A stretch of DNA of 47,102 nt, taken from Pelagibacterales bacterium SAG-MED37. GTDB lineage: Bacteria > Pseudomonadota > Alphaproteobacteria > Pelagibacterales > Pelagibacteraceae. The position numbers and the translations under genes are program-made. Shown here one piece after another: positions 8,249 to 18,600 of the stretch (position 1 is the first letter of the stretch; every line of letters starts with the position of its first letter). Where the stretch lies: the NCBI GenBank assembly GCA_014653605.1, contig JACWEG010000003.1:1-47102 (forward strand), written 5' to 3'. The notes under the pieces are model-generated. The model made no database searches. It saw only the letters and a list, made by a program, of their open reading frames with translations, and had not been told where the DNA came from.

Positions 8249-8956
8249 ATGGACAAACAAACAATAGCTTTAATAGATGATGATAGAAACATACTAACAA
8301 GTTTGAGTATAGCTTTAGAGAAAGAAGGTTTTAAAGTACAAACTTACATAGATGGGGAAAGTGCTTTAATAGGATTAACTAGAACACCACCAGATTTAGC
8401 AATAATAGATATAAAGATGCCAAAAATGGATGGTGAAGAATTATTAAAAAAATTAAGAAAAAAAACTTCCTTACCAGTTATATTCTTAACTTCTAAAGAT
8501 GATGAAATAGATGAATTGCTTGGTTTAAAATTAGGTGCAGATGATTTTGTAAAAAAGTCTGGGGGTTTCTCTATTAAAGTATTAATTGAAAGAATAAGAG
8601 TTCAGCTTAGAAAAAAAGATACGAAAGACTCAATAGAAGAAAATAAAAGTATAATTTCTCATGGAAAATTGAAGCTCGATCCATCACAATTAGAATGTGA
8701 GTGGGATGGAAAACAACTTCCTGATAAGTTAACTACGACAGAATTTTTATTAGTGAAGGAGTTAGCAAAAAGACCAGGAATTATCAAAGAAAGAGCACAA
8801 TTAATGGATATAGCTTATAGGGAGGATACGGATATAGAAGATAGAACTATTGACAGTCATGTTAAAAGAATAAGAAAAAAATTTAAAAAAGTTGATCCTG
8901 AATTTTCAGCTATAGAAACAAGATATGGAAGTGGATATAGGTGGAATGTTAGCTAA
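8249..8956 (+). CDS. chvI: ChvI-type OmpR-family response regulator
   Basis: A 235-residue response regulator: receiver domain with IALIDDDRNIL, phospho-acceptor in LAIIDIKMPKMDG (Asp near residue 54), and VIFLTSKDDEIDELLGL. The phosphorylated-face lysine and the ADDFVKKS motif resemble ChvI of rhizobia. The C-terminal winged helix (TTTEFLLVKELAKRPG...VDSHVKRIRKKF-like) is OmpR-type. It acts as a DNA-binding regulator for the kinase encoded immediately downstream, whose start overlaps its stop (TAATG at 8954-8958). In alphaproteobacteria ChvG/ChvI responds to envelope or acid stress; that role is inferred for this organism. Confidence 0.9.
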   Translation: MDKQTIALIDDDRNILTSLSIALEKEGFKVQTYIDGESALIGLTRTPPDLAIIDIKMPKMDGEELLKKLRKKTSLPVIFLTSKDDEIDELLGLKLGADDFVKKSGGFSIKVLIERIRVQLRKKDTKDSIEENKSIISHGKLKLDPSQLECEWDGKQLPDKLTTTEFLLVKELAKRPGIIKERAQLMDIAYREDTDIEDRTIDSHVKRIRKKFKKVDPEFSAIETRYGSGYRWNVS

Positions 8957-10497
8957 TGCTCAGCAATCTTCTTAAAAATTTATCTATATTAAAAAAATTC
9001 TTATTTATTAATTTTATTTTTTTTACAATTATAGGTTTGTTTACATTTGCCTATATTAAAAATGTACAACCAAAATTGATTAAAAAAAAATCATCTAACC
9101 ATATAGAAGTAATTAACAATACAATTGATAATTTAATAAGACTAGATGTTGAATTTGTTGAAGAGGATGTTAGAAAATTTTTATTTTCAACAAGATTTCT
9201 TTTTCAAAGTCTTGATAGAGTAATATTTTTCGACAAAGAACTAAATTTAGTTGGTGATACTGATACTTTAGATTTAGACCCAAGATCATTTCAAAAAAGG
9301 TTGGATAAAATTGAATTAGAAATACTTAATCAAAAGAAGACTGAGGAAATTACTGAAAAAAAAAATATTGATATAGGAACTGAGAATAGTGTTTCTTTAA
9401 AAGATATATTATTTAATTATGCTGGATCAAAAAATTTTGGTACTCATTTTACCTTCACTCAAGAGGAATTTAATAAGTTTAATTTAATAACAATTAAAAA
9501 TGTAATGAAAAATAGTCAAAATATCGGTTTTTTGGCAATTACTGAGAATGCTAATGATATTAAGGCGGCAATAGAGGAAAGAGAAAGTTTTATACTTAGA
9601 ACAGCTATTGCGGTTGGTTTAGTAATATTAATTTTTTCATTTGTTTTGAATAGATATTTTCTTAAACCAATTAAAAATTTAGTAAGTTATACAAAAACTA
9701 TTAAAAATAAAAACCCTAAAACAACCAATATTGATACATTAAAACTTAGAAATGATGAGCTAGGACTATTATCAAATTCTTTAGATGATATGACATTAGA
9801 ATTACAAAAAAGGATTTCACATGCAGAAAATTTTTCAACTGATCTAGTTCATGAAATAAGAAATCCCCTAGCATCTTTAAAAAGTGCTTCTGAAATTTTA
9901 CATGATACTAACGATGTAAATCAAAGAATTAAACTAATAGATATTTTAAGCCATGATGTACAAAGAATAGAAAGATTAATTACTGATTATTCTCAAATGT
10001 TAAAAGATGAAGTAGCACTAAGTAAAGAAAAAATTAAAAAGATAGACATTGAACCAATTATAAAATCCGTAGTGGATGACTTTAATAATATTTATAAACT
10101 TAAAAGAGGTATCAATATTTCTTACGAAAATGATAAAAAAAATAAGTATTTTATTAATGGAATTGAAAATCGTGTTGAACAAATAGTAGCTAATCTACTG
10201 GAAAATGCAATTTCGTTCAGCGATGATAATAAAAACGTGACTGTAAAAATTGCAAAAACGGATGAAGATAAAGTGATCATTAATGTATTGGACCAAGGTG
10301 AAGGCTTTAAAGAAAAAGATACTAATAAAATATTTAGAAGATTTTACAGCAATAGACCAGATAAATTTGGAGAACATTCTGGTCTAGGATTGAACATAGT
10401 TAAAAACTTGGTTGAATTGCACAATGCTTCAATCAAAGCTACCAATAGAAAAGATCAAAAGGGTGCAAGTATGGAAATTATATTTCCTAAGGTATAA
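8956..10497 (+). CDS. chvG: ChvG-type membrane sensor histidine kinase
   Basis: A 513-residue kinase with a transmembrane segment at about 15-32, a periplasmic sensor region of roughly 170 residues, and a second membrane segment near 212-232. A HAMP domain follows, then the dimerisation/phospho-acceptor H box STDLVHEIRNPLASLKSASE (His near residue 299), the N box VANLLENAISF, and the G boxes DQGEGF and HSGLGLNIVKN. The architecture and H box match ChvG/ExoS. It is translationally coupled to the chvI-like gene. In rhizobia the pair is usually followed by hprK and PTS genes; here ahcY follows, so that extended module is absent. Confidence 0.9.
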   Translation: MLSNLLKNLSILKKFLFINFIFFTIIGLFTFAYIKNVQPKLIKKKSSNHIEVINNTIDNLIRLDVEFVEEDVRKFLFSTRFLFQSLDRVIFFDKELNLVGDTDTLDLDPRSFQKRLDKIELEILNQKKTEEITEKKNIDIGTENSVSLKDILFNYAGSKNFGTHFTFTQEEFNKFNLITIKNVMKNSQNIGFLAITENANDIKAAIEERESFILRTAIAVGLVILIFSFVLNRYFLKPIKNLVSYTKTIKNKNPKTTNIDTLKLRNDELGLLSNSLDDMTLELQKRISHAENFSTDLVHEIRNPLASLKSASEILHDTNDVNQRIKLIDILSHDVQRIERLITDYSQMLKDEVALSKEKIKKIDIEPIIKSVVDDFNNIYKLKRGINISYENDKKNKYFINGIENRVEQIVANLLENAISFSDDNKNVTVKIAKTDEDKVIINVLDQGEGFKEKDTNKIFRRFYSNRPDKFGEHSGLGLNIVKNLVELHNASIKATNRKDQKGASMEIIFPKV

Positions 10498-10542
10498 AGA
10501 GTTCTATTGATTAATTAATACTTTATTGCTAGAAGACCCTCC

Positions 10543-11829
10543 ATGGAAGATTTCAAAGTAAAAGATATATCAGAAGCAGAATTTGGCAGAAAAGAAATTT
10601 CAATTGCTGAAAGTGAAATGCCTGGATTAATGGCGTTGAGAGAAGAATATTCTGGTAAATCACCATTAAAAGGAGCAAAAATTATAGGATGTTTGCACAT
10701 GACAATCCAAACTGCAGTTTTAATTGAAACACTAGTAAATTTAGGAGCTGAAGTTAGATGGTCATCTTGTAATATTTTTTCTACTCAAGATCATGCGGCA
10801 GCAGCAATAGCAAAAGCAGGTATTCCAGTATACGCATGGAAAGGTGAAACTGAGGAGGAATACCTTTGGTGCATTAAACAAACCATTACAGGTAATAAAG
10901 AATGGAAACCAAATATGCTTCTAGATGATGGAGGAGACCTTACTGCCATAATGCATAATGAGTATAAGGAATTATTAAAGAATGTTAAAGGAGTTTCAGA
11001 AGAAACAACTACTGGAATTAAAGCACTTAACAAAATGGAGAAAGATAAATCTCTTTTAGTTCCAGCAATCAATGTAAATGACTCCGTAACTAAATCTAAA
11101 TTTGATAATTTATATGGTTGTAGGGAAAGCTTAGTTGATGGAATTCGAAGAGCTACTGATGTAATGATGTCAGGCAAAATTGCTATTGTAGCTGGATTTG
11201 GTGATGTAGGAAAAGGAAGTGCTGCATCTTTAAGACAAAGTGGAGCTAGAGTTTTAGTTACAGAGGCAGATCCTATATGTGCGTTGCAAGCAGCCATGGA
11301 AGGTTATGAAGTAGTTTTAATGGAAGAAGCAATTAGTAAAGCTGATATTGTTGTAACCGCAACAGGTAATAAAGATATTGTAACAGCAGATCATATGAGA
11401 GATATGAAGGATAGAGCTATATTATGTAATATTGGCCACTTTGATAATGAAATTCAAGTAGAAGCTCTAAAAAATTATAAGTGGACAGAGGTAAAACCCC
11501 AAGTTCATGAGATAGAGCTACCTAGTAAAAAAAGAATAATTCTTTTAGCAGAAGGAAGATTGGTCAATCTAGGATGTGCAACTGGACACCCTAGTTTTGT
11601 AATGAGTGCATCTTTTACAAATCAGGTTATAGCTCAAATAGAACTTTGGAATAATCACAAAAATTATGAAAATAAAGTTTATGTTTTGCCAAAACATCTT
11701 GATGAAAAAGTAGCAACTTTACACTTAAAAAAAGTGGGAGCAAAACTAACCAAACTATCTAAAGACCAAGCTGACTATATAAGTGTTGGAGTAGAGGGTC
11801 CATTTAAACCTAATGCATATCGCTATTAG
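10543..11829 (+). CDS. ahcY: S-adenosylhomocysteine hydrolase
   Basis: A 428-residue AdoHcy hydrolase, converting S-adenosylhomocysteine to homocysteine and adenosine with bound NAD. Hallmarks are [13 protein letters not shown] and [15 protein letters not shown] near the N-terminus, the DDGGDLT block, [13 protein letters not shown] with the catalytic lysine region, the Rossmann glycine motif [12 protein letters not shown], and the C-terminal KPNAYRY. It recycles the by-product of methylation, so it sits functionally with the Cfa-type methyltransferase elsewhere in the window. The 45-base leader is too short to show a clear SAM or SAH riboswitch. The 3' end overlaps tsaE by 17 bases. Confidence 0.97.
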   Translation: MEDFKVKDISEAEFGRKEISIAESEMPGLMALREEYSGKSPLKGAKIIGCLHMTIQTAVLIETLVNLGAEVRWSSCNIFSTQDHAAAAIAKAGIPVYAWKGETEEEYLWCIKQTITGNKEWKPNMLLDDGGDLTAIMHNEYKELLKNVKGVSEETTTGIKALNKMEKDKSLLVPAINVNDSVTKSKFDNLYGCRESLVDGIRRATDVMMSGKIAIVAGFGDVGKGSAASLRQSGARVLVTEADPICALQAAMEGYEVVLMEEAISKADIVVTATGNKDIVTADHMRDMKDRAILCNIGHFDNEIQVEALKNYKWTEVKPQVHEIELPSKKRIILLAEGRLVNLGCATGHPSFVMSASFTNQVIAQIELWNNHKNYENKVYVLPKHLDEKVATLHLKKVGAKLTKLSKDQADYISVGVEGPFKPNAYRY

Positions 11830-12268
11830 CAGTGAGAAAATAGATTTATCTTCAGAAGAAAAAACAGAGAAATTAGCTTCTAGATTTTTTAAAAAAATTA
11901 AGCCAGGTGATACAGTTTTTTTTTATGGAGAAATGGGGGTAGGTAAAACAACATTTATAAGATATCTAATTAATAAATTCCAAAAGGAGAGCAAATTAGA
12001 AATAACCGAAGTCACTAGTCCTACATTTAATTTACTCCACGAATATAAAATTAATGATATAAAAATAAATCATTATGATTTATTTAGACTAAAATCCATT
12101 GAAGAAATTAAGAATTTGGATCTGTTTGAGAATAACTCAAAAGTAATTACATTAATCGAATGGCCAGAAATTATTGAGAAAAGACCAGATAATTTGATAG
12201 AATTACTTTTTAAGTATGAAGAAAATCATCAAAAAAGATCTTTACAAATTAAAGGTATAAACCTTTAG
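11813..12268 (+). CDS. tsaE: tRNA threonylcarbamoyladenosine biosynthesis ATPase TsaE
   Basis: A 151-residue P-loop ATPase with Walker [15 protein letters not shown] near residues 37-50, the [10 protein letters not shown] segment, the HYDLFRL motif and LIEWPE, all diagnostic of TsaE (YjeE). It assists the TsaB-TsaD complex in making t6A at position 37 of ANN-decoding tRNAs. The start lies 17 bases inside ahcY, and the gene is followed after eight bases by the AmgK-like kinase, the usual alphaproteobacterial order. Confidence 0.95.
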   Translation: MHIAISSEKIDLSSEEKTEKLASRFFKKIKPGDTVFFYGEMGVGKTTFIRYLINKFQKESKLEITEVTSPTFNLLHEYKINDIKINHYDLFRLKSIEEIKNLDLFENNSKVITLIEWPEIIEKRPDNLIELLFKYEENHQKRSLQIKGINL

Positions 12269-12276
12269 TTTATTAG

Positions 12277-13227
12277 ATGAAAAATTTAAAAGAAATTAAA
12301 GGTGACGCCTCTTTAAGAAAATTTTATAGAAAAAAAAATAAAGATTACTCCTCAATAATAGTTTTTTGTAAAAAAGATAAGTTTAAGAATCTTCTTGTAT
12401 ATGATGCAATAAATAAAGTGTTAAACAAAAATAAAATTTTAGCTCCATGTTTATATAATGAAAAGTATAATCAAAATTATATTGAAATTCAAGATTTTGG
12501 TAATCAAACACTTTTTAAAATTTTAAATAAAAAAAGAAATAATAATAAATTTATTTATTTTAAAAAGGTAATTAATACATTAAATCAAATACAATCTATT
12601 AAATCTAAAAGTATTAAAAATTTTAAAAATAAAAAATATAAAATTCCCAAATATACAAAGGACATATTAATTGAGGAAGCAAATTTATTTTGTGAGTGGT
12701 ATGTTAAAAAAAATTTATCAAAAAATACTAAAGGAGAATTTACAAGAAAGTTTAAAAAAATAATTAAAAAGTTGATTTCAAATTTAAAATTAAAAAATGA
12801 TGTATTTGTTCACAGAGATTTTCATGTTTCAAATTTAATGTTAGTAGAAAATCAAATAGGTGTAATTGATAGTCAGGATGCTTTAATTGGGAACAAAGCA
12901 TATGATTTAGCATCCCTTATAGACGATGTAAGGTTTAGAACTTCTATTTCACTAAAACAAAAAATTTATAACTATTATATTAAAAATCACTTAAAATTAG
13001 AAAAATGGAAGTTCAAAAATGATTTTGAAATATTATCAATTTTAAGAAATCTTAAAATTATTGGAATATTTACTCGTCTTGCAATGAGAGATCGTAAAAA
13101 AAAATATCTTAAATTAATACCACATGCATGGGACCTACTAGCTATAAGAATAAACAAAAATAAAATATTTAGTGAACTAAAAAACTTGATTAATGAAAAT
13201 TTTAAAAAAAAATTAAATGAAAATTAA
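12277..13227 (+). CDS. amgK: AmgK-like aminoglycoside-phosphotransferase-fold sugar kinase
   Basis: A 316-residue protein of the APH kinase fold. The catalytic loop VHRDFHVSNLM (near residues 184-194) and the metal-binding VIDSQDALIGNKAYDLASL follow the Brenner motif of these kinases. Position between tsaE and a sugar nucleotidyltransferase matches AmgK, the cell-wall sugar anomeric kinase that phosphorylates N-acetylmuramic acid in peptidoglycan recycling. The protein is very lysine/asparagine-rich like its neighbours. The specific substrate is inferred from context; sequence alone only supports a small-molecule kinase. It overlaps the next gene by 11 bases. Confidence 0.82.
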   Translation: MKNLKEIKGDASLRKFYRKKNKDYSSIIVFCKKDKFKNLLVYDAINKVLNKNKILAPCLYNEKYNQNYIEIQDFGNQTLFKILNKKRNNNKFIYFKKVINTLNQIQSIKSKSIKNFKNKKYKIPKYTKDILIEEANLFCEWYVKKNLSKNTKGEFTRKFKKIIKKLISNLKLKNDVFVHRDFHVSNLMLVENQIGVIDSQDALIGNKAYDLASLIDDVRFRTSISLKQKIYNYYIKNHLKLEKWKFKNDFEILSILRNLKIIGIFTRLAMRDRKKKYLKLIPHAWDLLAIRINKNKIFSELKNLINENFKKKLNEN

Positions 13228-13906
13228 TACAGCATTAATATTATGTGCCGGCTTAGGTAAGAGATTAAATCCCTTAACTTTAGGTACACCAAAACCTCTA
13301 CTTAAGTTGAATAATATAACTATTTTAGAAAGTTGTATTAATACTATTATTAAATTAGGAGTTAAAAAAATCATACTGAACACTTTTCATTTAGGTGATC
13401 AAATTTTTGATTTTATAAATAAAAAAAACTTTAAAATTGATATTGATATAGTTGAGGATGGATCAAAGATTTTAGACACAGGTGGTGGAATATTAAATAT
13501 GATTAAACATTCTAAGGATGAAAATTTTCTTATCTTTAATCCAGATACATTATGGAATGAAATTTATATTGAAGAAATTGATAAGATGAAAAATTTTTAT
13601 TTCGAAAATCAATTAAATAATTTACTTTTGGTAGTTAATAAAAAGTTAAGTTTTGATAATAACTTAACTGGTGATTTTGAATTACAAAGTAGTTTATTAA
13701 AAAAAAATGATAACAAAAATTTCATTTATATCGGTTGTCAAATTTTGAATAAAGATCTTTTTAAAAATCATGAAATAATAAATTTTTCAATTTCAGAAAT
13801 TTGGGACAAATTGTTAGAAAAAAATATATTAAATGGATTCGAAAGTATTAATAAATTTTACCATTTAACTAATTTGGAAACATTCAAAAAACTAAAAGAT
13901 CTCTAG
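13217..13906 (+). CDS. murU: MurU-like sugar-1-phosphate nucleotidyltransferase
   Basis: A 229-residue Rossmann-like nucleotidyltransferase with the N-terminal signature ALILCAGLGKRLNPLTLGTPKPLL, the DTGGGI loop near residue 90 and the FNPDTLW metal-binding aspartate. With the AmgK-like kinase it would form a MurNAc-1-phosphate to UDP-MurNAc salvage pair; annotation as a mannose-1-phosphate guanylyltransferase is the usual alternative because the families are close. Its 3' end overlaps the convergent gpmA by 23 bases. Confidence 0.82.
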   Translation: MKINTALILCAGLGKRLNPLTLGTPKPLLKLNNITILESCINTIIKLGVKKIILNTFHLGDQIFDFINKKNFKIDIDIVEDGSKILDTGGGILNMIKHSKDENFLIFNPDTLWNEIYIEEIDKMKNFYFENQLNNLLLVVNKKLSFDNNLTGDFELQSSLLKKNDNKNFIYIGCQILNKDLFKNHEIINFSISEIWDKLLEKNILNGFESINKFYHLTNLETFKKLKDL

Positions 13907-14597
13907 CTCGTTCTTTATCCAGATATTTACAAGATGCTATTTGTTCCTCTTTGTTTATTTCGATTATCAAAGGGTTTCCAGTAGGTATTTCCAAACTTGA
14001 TATTTGATTGTTATCCAATTTGAATAAATATTTACATAATGCCCTGATAGAATTGCCATGAGCTGAAATTAAAATATTTTTGTTAGTTAATTTTTTTTTA
14101 ATCTCATTTTGATAATATTTTAAAACTCTTTCATAAGTATCTTTGAGAGACTCAGTATCTGGAATTATATTTTGAGATATTTCACTGTATGTTTCAATAT
14201 TTATTGGATGGTAAGGACTTTTCTTACTTAGTGGATCTGGCTTAATGTCCCAAGATCTCCTGAATTCAAGAACCTTATTTTCACCGATTTTCTTACCCAT
14301 CTCAATTTTGTTTAGACCTGTAAGAGCACCATAATGTCTTTCATTAAGCTCCCAAGCTTTAGTAAAACTTTTGTTATCTTCTAAAACTGACTGTATTATT
14401 TCTAAAGTTTTGTTTGCTCTTAGTTGAAGAGAGGAATAATAAAAATCTATATTAATATCTTTATTTTTTATAAGTAAACCAGCCTTTTCAGCTTCCTGCT
14501 TTCCTTGATCTGTGAGGTCAACATCAACCCAACCAGTGAATCTTTTTTCAAGATTCCAAGTACTCTGTCCGTGTCTTACTAATATTAAAAAACTCAT
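13884..14597 (-). CDS. gpmA: 2,3-bisphosphoglycerate-dependent phosphoglycerate mutase
   Basis: A 237-residue histidine-phosphatase-fold enzyme interconverting 3- and 2-phosphoglycerate. The catalytic histidine is in LVRHGQSTWNLEKRFTGW, followed by DVDLTDQGKQEA, the ELNERHYGALTGLNK block and the second histidine in ISAHGNSIRAL. These are the full GpmA hallmarks rather than the generic phosphatase. It is a stand-alone minus-strand gene, convergent with the MurU-like gene with overlapping ends and divergent from the VanZ-like gene. Confidence 0.95.
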   Translation of the reverse strand: MSFLILVRHGQSTWNLEKRFTGWVDVDLTDQGKQEAEKAGLLIKNKDINIDFYYSSLQLRANKTLEIIQSVLEDNKSFTKAWELNERHYGALTGLNKIEMGKKIGENKVLEFRRSWDIKPDPLSKKSPYHPINIETYSEISQNIIPDTESLKDTYERVLKYYQNEIKKKLTNKNILISAHGNSIRALCKYLFKLDNNQISSLEIPTGNPLIIEINKEEQIASCKYLDKERARDLLVF

Positions 14598-14645
14598 ATT
14601 GTTATTTTTAAAATATATTTGTAAATAAAACTATATAATTCAATT

Positions 14646-15041
14646 ATGAAATTTTTTTCTAATTATAAGAAAATCTTTTATACTATAAACATTTCTTTAA
14701 TCATTTTATATCTTTTTCCAGGAAGTATTTTTGGTTGTATTTTTTTGGATAATTGCAAAACTCAACCCCAAATCACACCAGACTTTGCTAAGATATCTTC
14801 GAATCATTTATATGCATTTTTTATAGTCTCAATTTGTGGTTATTTGACTTTTTTAAAAGATAAACAAATTAAATATTTAATTATTTATTTAATCTTATTA
14901 GCAATATTGCTTGAAATTTGTCATTTGTTTATACCACAAAGAAGTTTTCAATGGTCTGACTTATTTGGTAATTTGCTAGGTGTCTTTGTTGTAATTTTTT
15001 TCAAGAATCTTATAAATAAATATGGTTTATTTAAAAAATAA
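14646..15041 (+). CDS. VanZ-like membrane protein
   Basis: A 131-residue protein with about four hydrophobic segments. The glutamate in LLEICHLFIPQRSFQWSDLF and the following GNLLGV segment match the VanZ family signature (E..Q...P.R..e..D...N..G). Function of most bacterial VanZ-like proteins is unknown; a link to envelope is likely. The gene overlaps the downstream transglycosylase lipoprotein by 20 bases, which suggests joint expression. Confidence 0.75.
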   Translation: MKFFSNYKKIFYTINISLIILYLFPGSIFGCIFLDNCKTQPQITPDFAKISSNHLYAFFIVSICGYLTFLKDKQIKYLIIYLILLAILLEICHLFIPQRSFQWSDLFGNLLGVFVVIFFKNLINKYGLFKK

Positions 15042-15621
15042 ATTAATATTTTTATTATTTTTTTTAATAACAGCATGCTCTTCAATTCCTAATAATACAG
15101 CTAACAGCTGCTCAATTTTTGATCAGAGATATTTGTGGTATAAACATACAAAACAAGTTGAGAAAAAATGGGGTACTCCTATCCATATTCAATTAGCAAT
15201 AATTAAGATGGAGTCTGATTTTGACTGGTTAGCAAAGCCTGCAAGGCAAAAAATTTTTAAAGTTATACCTTACAAAAGACCCTCAAGTTCATTTGGTTAT
15301 TCACAAGCCGTTAAAGGAACTTGGGAACAATATAAAAAAGAAACAGGAAATAATCTTGCAACTAGAGCGAGGTTTAAGGATAGTGTTGATTTTATTGGAT
15401 GGTATACAAATAAAACAGAGTCTATTTTAAAGATTTCTAAAAAGGATGCCTTTAAACAATACATTGCTTATCACGAGGGATGGGGAAATTTTAAATATTA
15501 TAAAAAAAATAAAAAGGTAATTGGTTTAGCTAATAAAGTTAAAAAGCAATCTGAAATTTATAAAAAACAATTAATTAAGTGTAAAAATTCTCTAAATAAA
15601 AATAAATATATTATTTTTTAG
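15022..15621 (+). CDS. Lytic-transglycosylase-like (SLT-type) lipoprotein
   Basis: The 199-residue product begins with a lipoprotein signal (hydrophobic LIFLLFFLITAC, lipobox cysteine near residue 19), so it should be anchored in the outer or inner membrane facing the periplasm. The segment KKWGTPIHIQLAIIKMESDF, with a glutamate in the catalytic position, followed by RPSSSFGYSQAVKGTWEQY, matches the SLT-like transglycosylase family common in alphaproteobacteria. It would cut peptidoglycan glycan strands, fitting a recycling pathway with the AmgK/MurU-like pair nearby. The 3' end overlaps the convergent RND gene by 11 bases. Confidence 0.8.
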   Translation: MVYLKNKLIFLLFFLITACSSIPNNTANSCSIFDQRYLWYKHTKQVEKKWGTPIHIQLAIIKMESDFDWLAKPARQKIFKVIPYKRPSSSFGYSQAVKGTWEQYKKETGNNLATRARFKDSVDFIGWYTNKTESILKISKKDAFKQYIAYHEGWGNFKYYKKNKKVIGLANKVKKQSEIYKKQLIKCKNSLNKNKYIIF

Positions 15622-18600
15622 ACAGTTCTCTCCTAAGCTCTTGATCTACCTCATCTATTCTTTTGGTATTTTTTGCAAAAGCCAAATACATGGATGGAGT
15701 AACATATAAGGTAAAGAAGGTTGAAATGATCATACCTCCCAAAATAGTAGAGCCTACCGCTAATCTTGAACCCTCACCAGCTCCAGGCCCAATATTTCCA
15801 ATGACCAAAGGCATCATAGCAATCATAGTACTCAAAGATGTCATAATGATTGGTCTAAATCTAACTGCACAAGCTTCTTTGACTGCAGACTCAATATTTT
15901 TTCCAGTAGTTCTAATTTGATTAGCATAATCTACTATTAAAATACTATTTTTTGTTGATATACCTATAAGAATAATCAGAGCAATCTGTGAAAAAATATT
16001 TACTGAGCTATTCAGAAATAAAACAAATACTAAACCACCAAAAATTGCTAGTGGGACAGTTAAAATAATTACAAATGGATGAATAAATGAATTGAATGTT
16101 GCTGCCATTACCAAATATGCAGTTAACAAAGCCAATGCAAAAATTATAAATAATTCATTACTTGTTTCCTTAATTTCTTCAGATTTTCCTTTCCAAGTAA
16201 TTTGATTTTCTGGGGCTAAATCTGACATTACATTTTCAAGAAATTTTATTGCCTCGGTTAAAGTGTAACCTTCATTTATATTTGCTGAAATAGTCACAGC
16301 TCGCTGTCGGTTATATCTTGCAAGTTCTTTTGCTGAACCTTCTTCTTTAAAATTGACAAGATTTGCCAAGGATATCAGTTTTCCATTAGTTTCTGATCTT
16401 ACAAATATTTTAGAAATTCCATCTTTATTTCTTCTATCAGATAAATATTGTTGAACAATTATTGGATATTCTTTACCTAATTTATTAAAAGTAGTAATTC
16501 GTTTACCTCCATAAAGTGTTTCAAGCGTTTCTCCTATTGCTTTAGTTGAGACCCCAAGATCTTTAGCTTTATTTTTGTTAATGATTAATTTTACTTCAGG
16601 TTTATTCCTATTGTAGTCAGAATCGACTCTAGATAAATTTTTGTTTGATCTGATTTTTCTAATCACCTTTTTTTGAATTTCTTCAAGCTCATCGTAAGTA
16701 CTCCCATAAATCACCATTTGTAATGGTTTATTATAACTTGAGACTCTTATAGATTGTGGAGATATTGGAAAAGCTAAAGCTTGAGGTAAAGATACGATTT
16801 TTCCAATTGCCTCTCTTAAGACTACTTGTTGTCCCTTTTTCCGATTTTTCCAATCATCAAGAAGAGCAATTATTATAAAACTATTAAATGAATTGGCTGA
16901 ACTTCCAAACCCAGGAACTCTCATTATGAATCTTGAGTAGGGGCTATCTTCTGCTTGTAATAGAGGAATTAATCTAGCCTCAACTTTTTGGGCTTGTTCT
17001 TGAGTATATTCGAAAGAACTACCTTCATCTGTTGATCCAATTATTAAATATGCACCTCTATCTTCCATAGGTAGCAGTTCTTTTTTTGCAAAACTAAATA
17101 AAAGAACTGAACTAATTATTATAAAAATAATAAAGATACCTATAGATCTAGTTTTATTAATTATAATTCCAAGTGTTTCTTTATAAAAATTAGCGAAACT
17201 TAAAAAAATTTTTTCAAATCTTAAAATAAAAGTTTTTTTTGATGTTTTTTTTTGAAGAAACTTGCTTGCAAGCATAGGAGATAAAGTTAAAGCTACAAAT
17301 GATGAGACAACTATTGAGAAAGATAAAGCTATCGCAGTTTCTTTGAATAAAGTGCCAGAAATTCCTTCTATAAAAATTAGTGGTAAAAAGACTGCTACCA
17401 AAATTAATGTTGTAGCAATTATAGCAAAAGAAATTTGTTTAGATCCCTTATAAGCAGCAACTAATGGTGTTTCTCCATTCTCAATTCTTCTATAAATAGC
17501 ATCAGTCATGATGACAGAGTCATCTGTAATTATGCCAATAGCCAAAATGAAACTTAAAAGCACAAATATATTTATAGAAAGACCAAAAATATATAATCCA
17601 AGAAAGGATGCTATTAAACTTACAGGCAAAGCAACTGCTGGGACAATTACAGCCTTTAAGTTACCTAAGAATAAATAAATTATTATGACTACCAAAACAA
17701 ATGCAATTAATAAAGTTTTATAGACCTCTTCAATAGCTGCTTCCACATAATTTGCTCTATTAAATGCAACTCTCAAATCTAAACTTTCAGGTAAAGATTT
17801 CTTTACTTCCTTAATTTTTTTTTTAATATCATCAGATAATTCTACTGTTGAAGCACCACTTCTAGCATAAATTCCAATCCCTACAGTTTTTAGATTAAGT
17901 TGATCTTTTGTTTGAGCTTTAAAAAGTGTTTTTTCTGAAACAGGACCAAATTCAATATTAGAAATATCAGATAGTAAAATAATTTTATTACCTGTTTTTT
18001 TTATCGGTAGTTGTTTAATTGTTTCGATATCATTATATGATTTATCTAAATTAAGTGTGAGGTCAATATTATCTGCTTCTAGAGTACCAGCTGGTAGTCT
18101 TATATTTTCTCCTCGTAAAGCGATCTCTACCTCTTGAATAGTTAAATTATTAGCTGCAAGTTTAATAGGATCAATCCAAACTCTAATACTTAATTCTCTT
18201 AATCCACCTACTCTTATTCTTCCTACATTTTTTACACTTGAAAATTGGTCAATTAAAAACCTTTCAGCATAGTCTCCTAATTCCAAATCACTCCAGGTTG
18301 AAGAAGATAATGAAAGCCACATAGTTGTGGTAAATCCTGCAGCTCTTTTAAGTATTTGAGGAGGATCAGACTCAGAAGGCAAGTTATCAACAACTCTTGC
18401 AACTCTTTCTCTTATATCGTTAGCAGCATTATCTAAATCAATACTAGTATCAAATTCAACATTAATAGTACTTCTGCCATTTTCAGATTTAGAATCAATA
18501 TTCTTTATTCCTTCAGCCCCACCAACAACATCTTCTACTACTTGAGTAACTTCTTGATCTACAATAGAGGCAGCAGCAGATTTATAATCTACTTGGATTT

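Noticed and set aside
10498-10542. SAM/SAH riboswitch before ahcY
   Set aside because: Only 45 bases separate chvG and ahcY and no pairing resembling a known SAM or SAH aptamer is visible.
10791-11297. Long minus-strand open frame of 168 codons
   Set aside because: It lies entirely inside ahcY in antisense, has a composition with no recognisable domain, and ahcY is unambiguous in the opposite strand.
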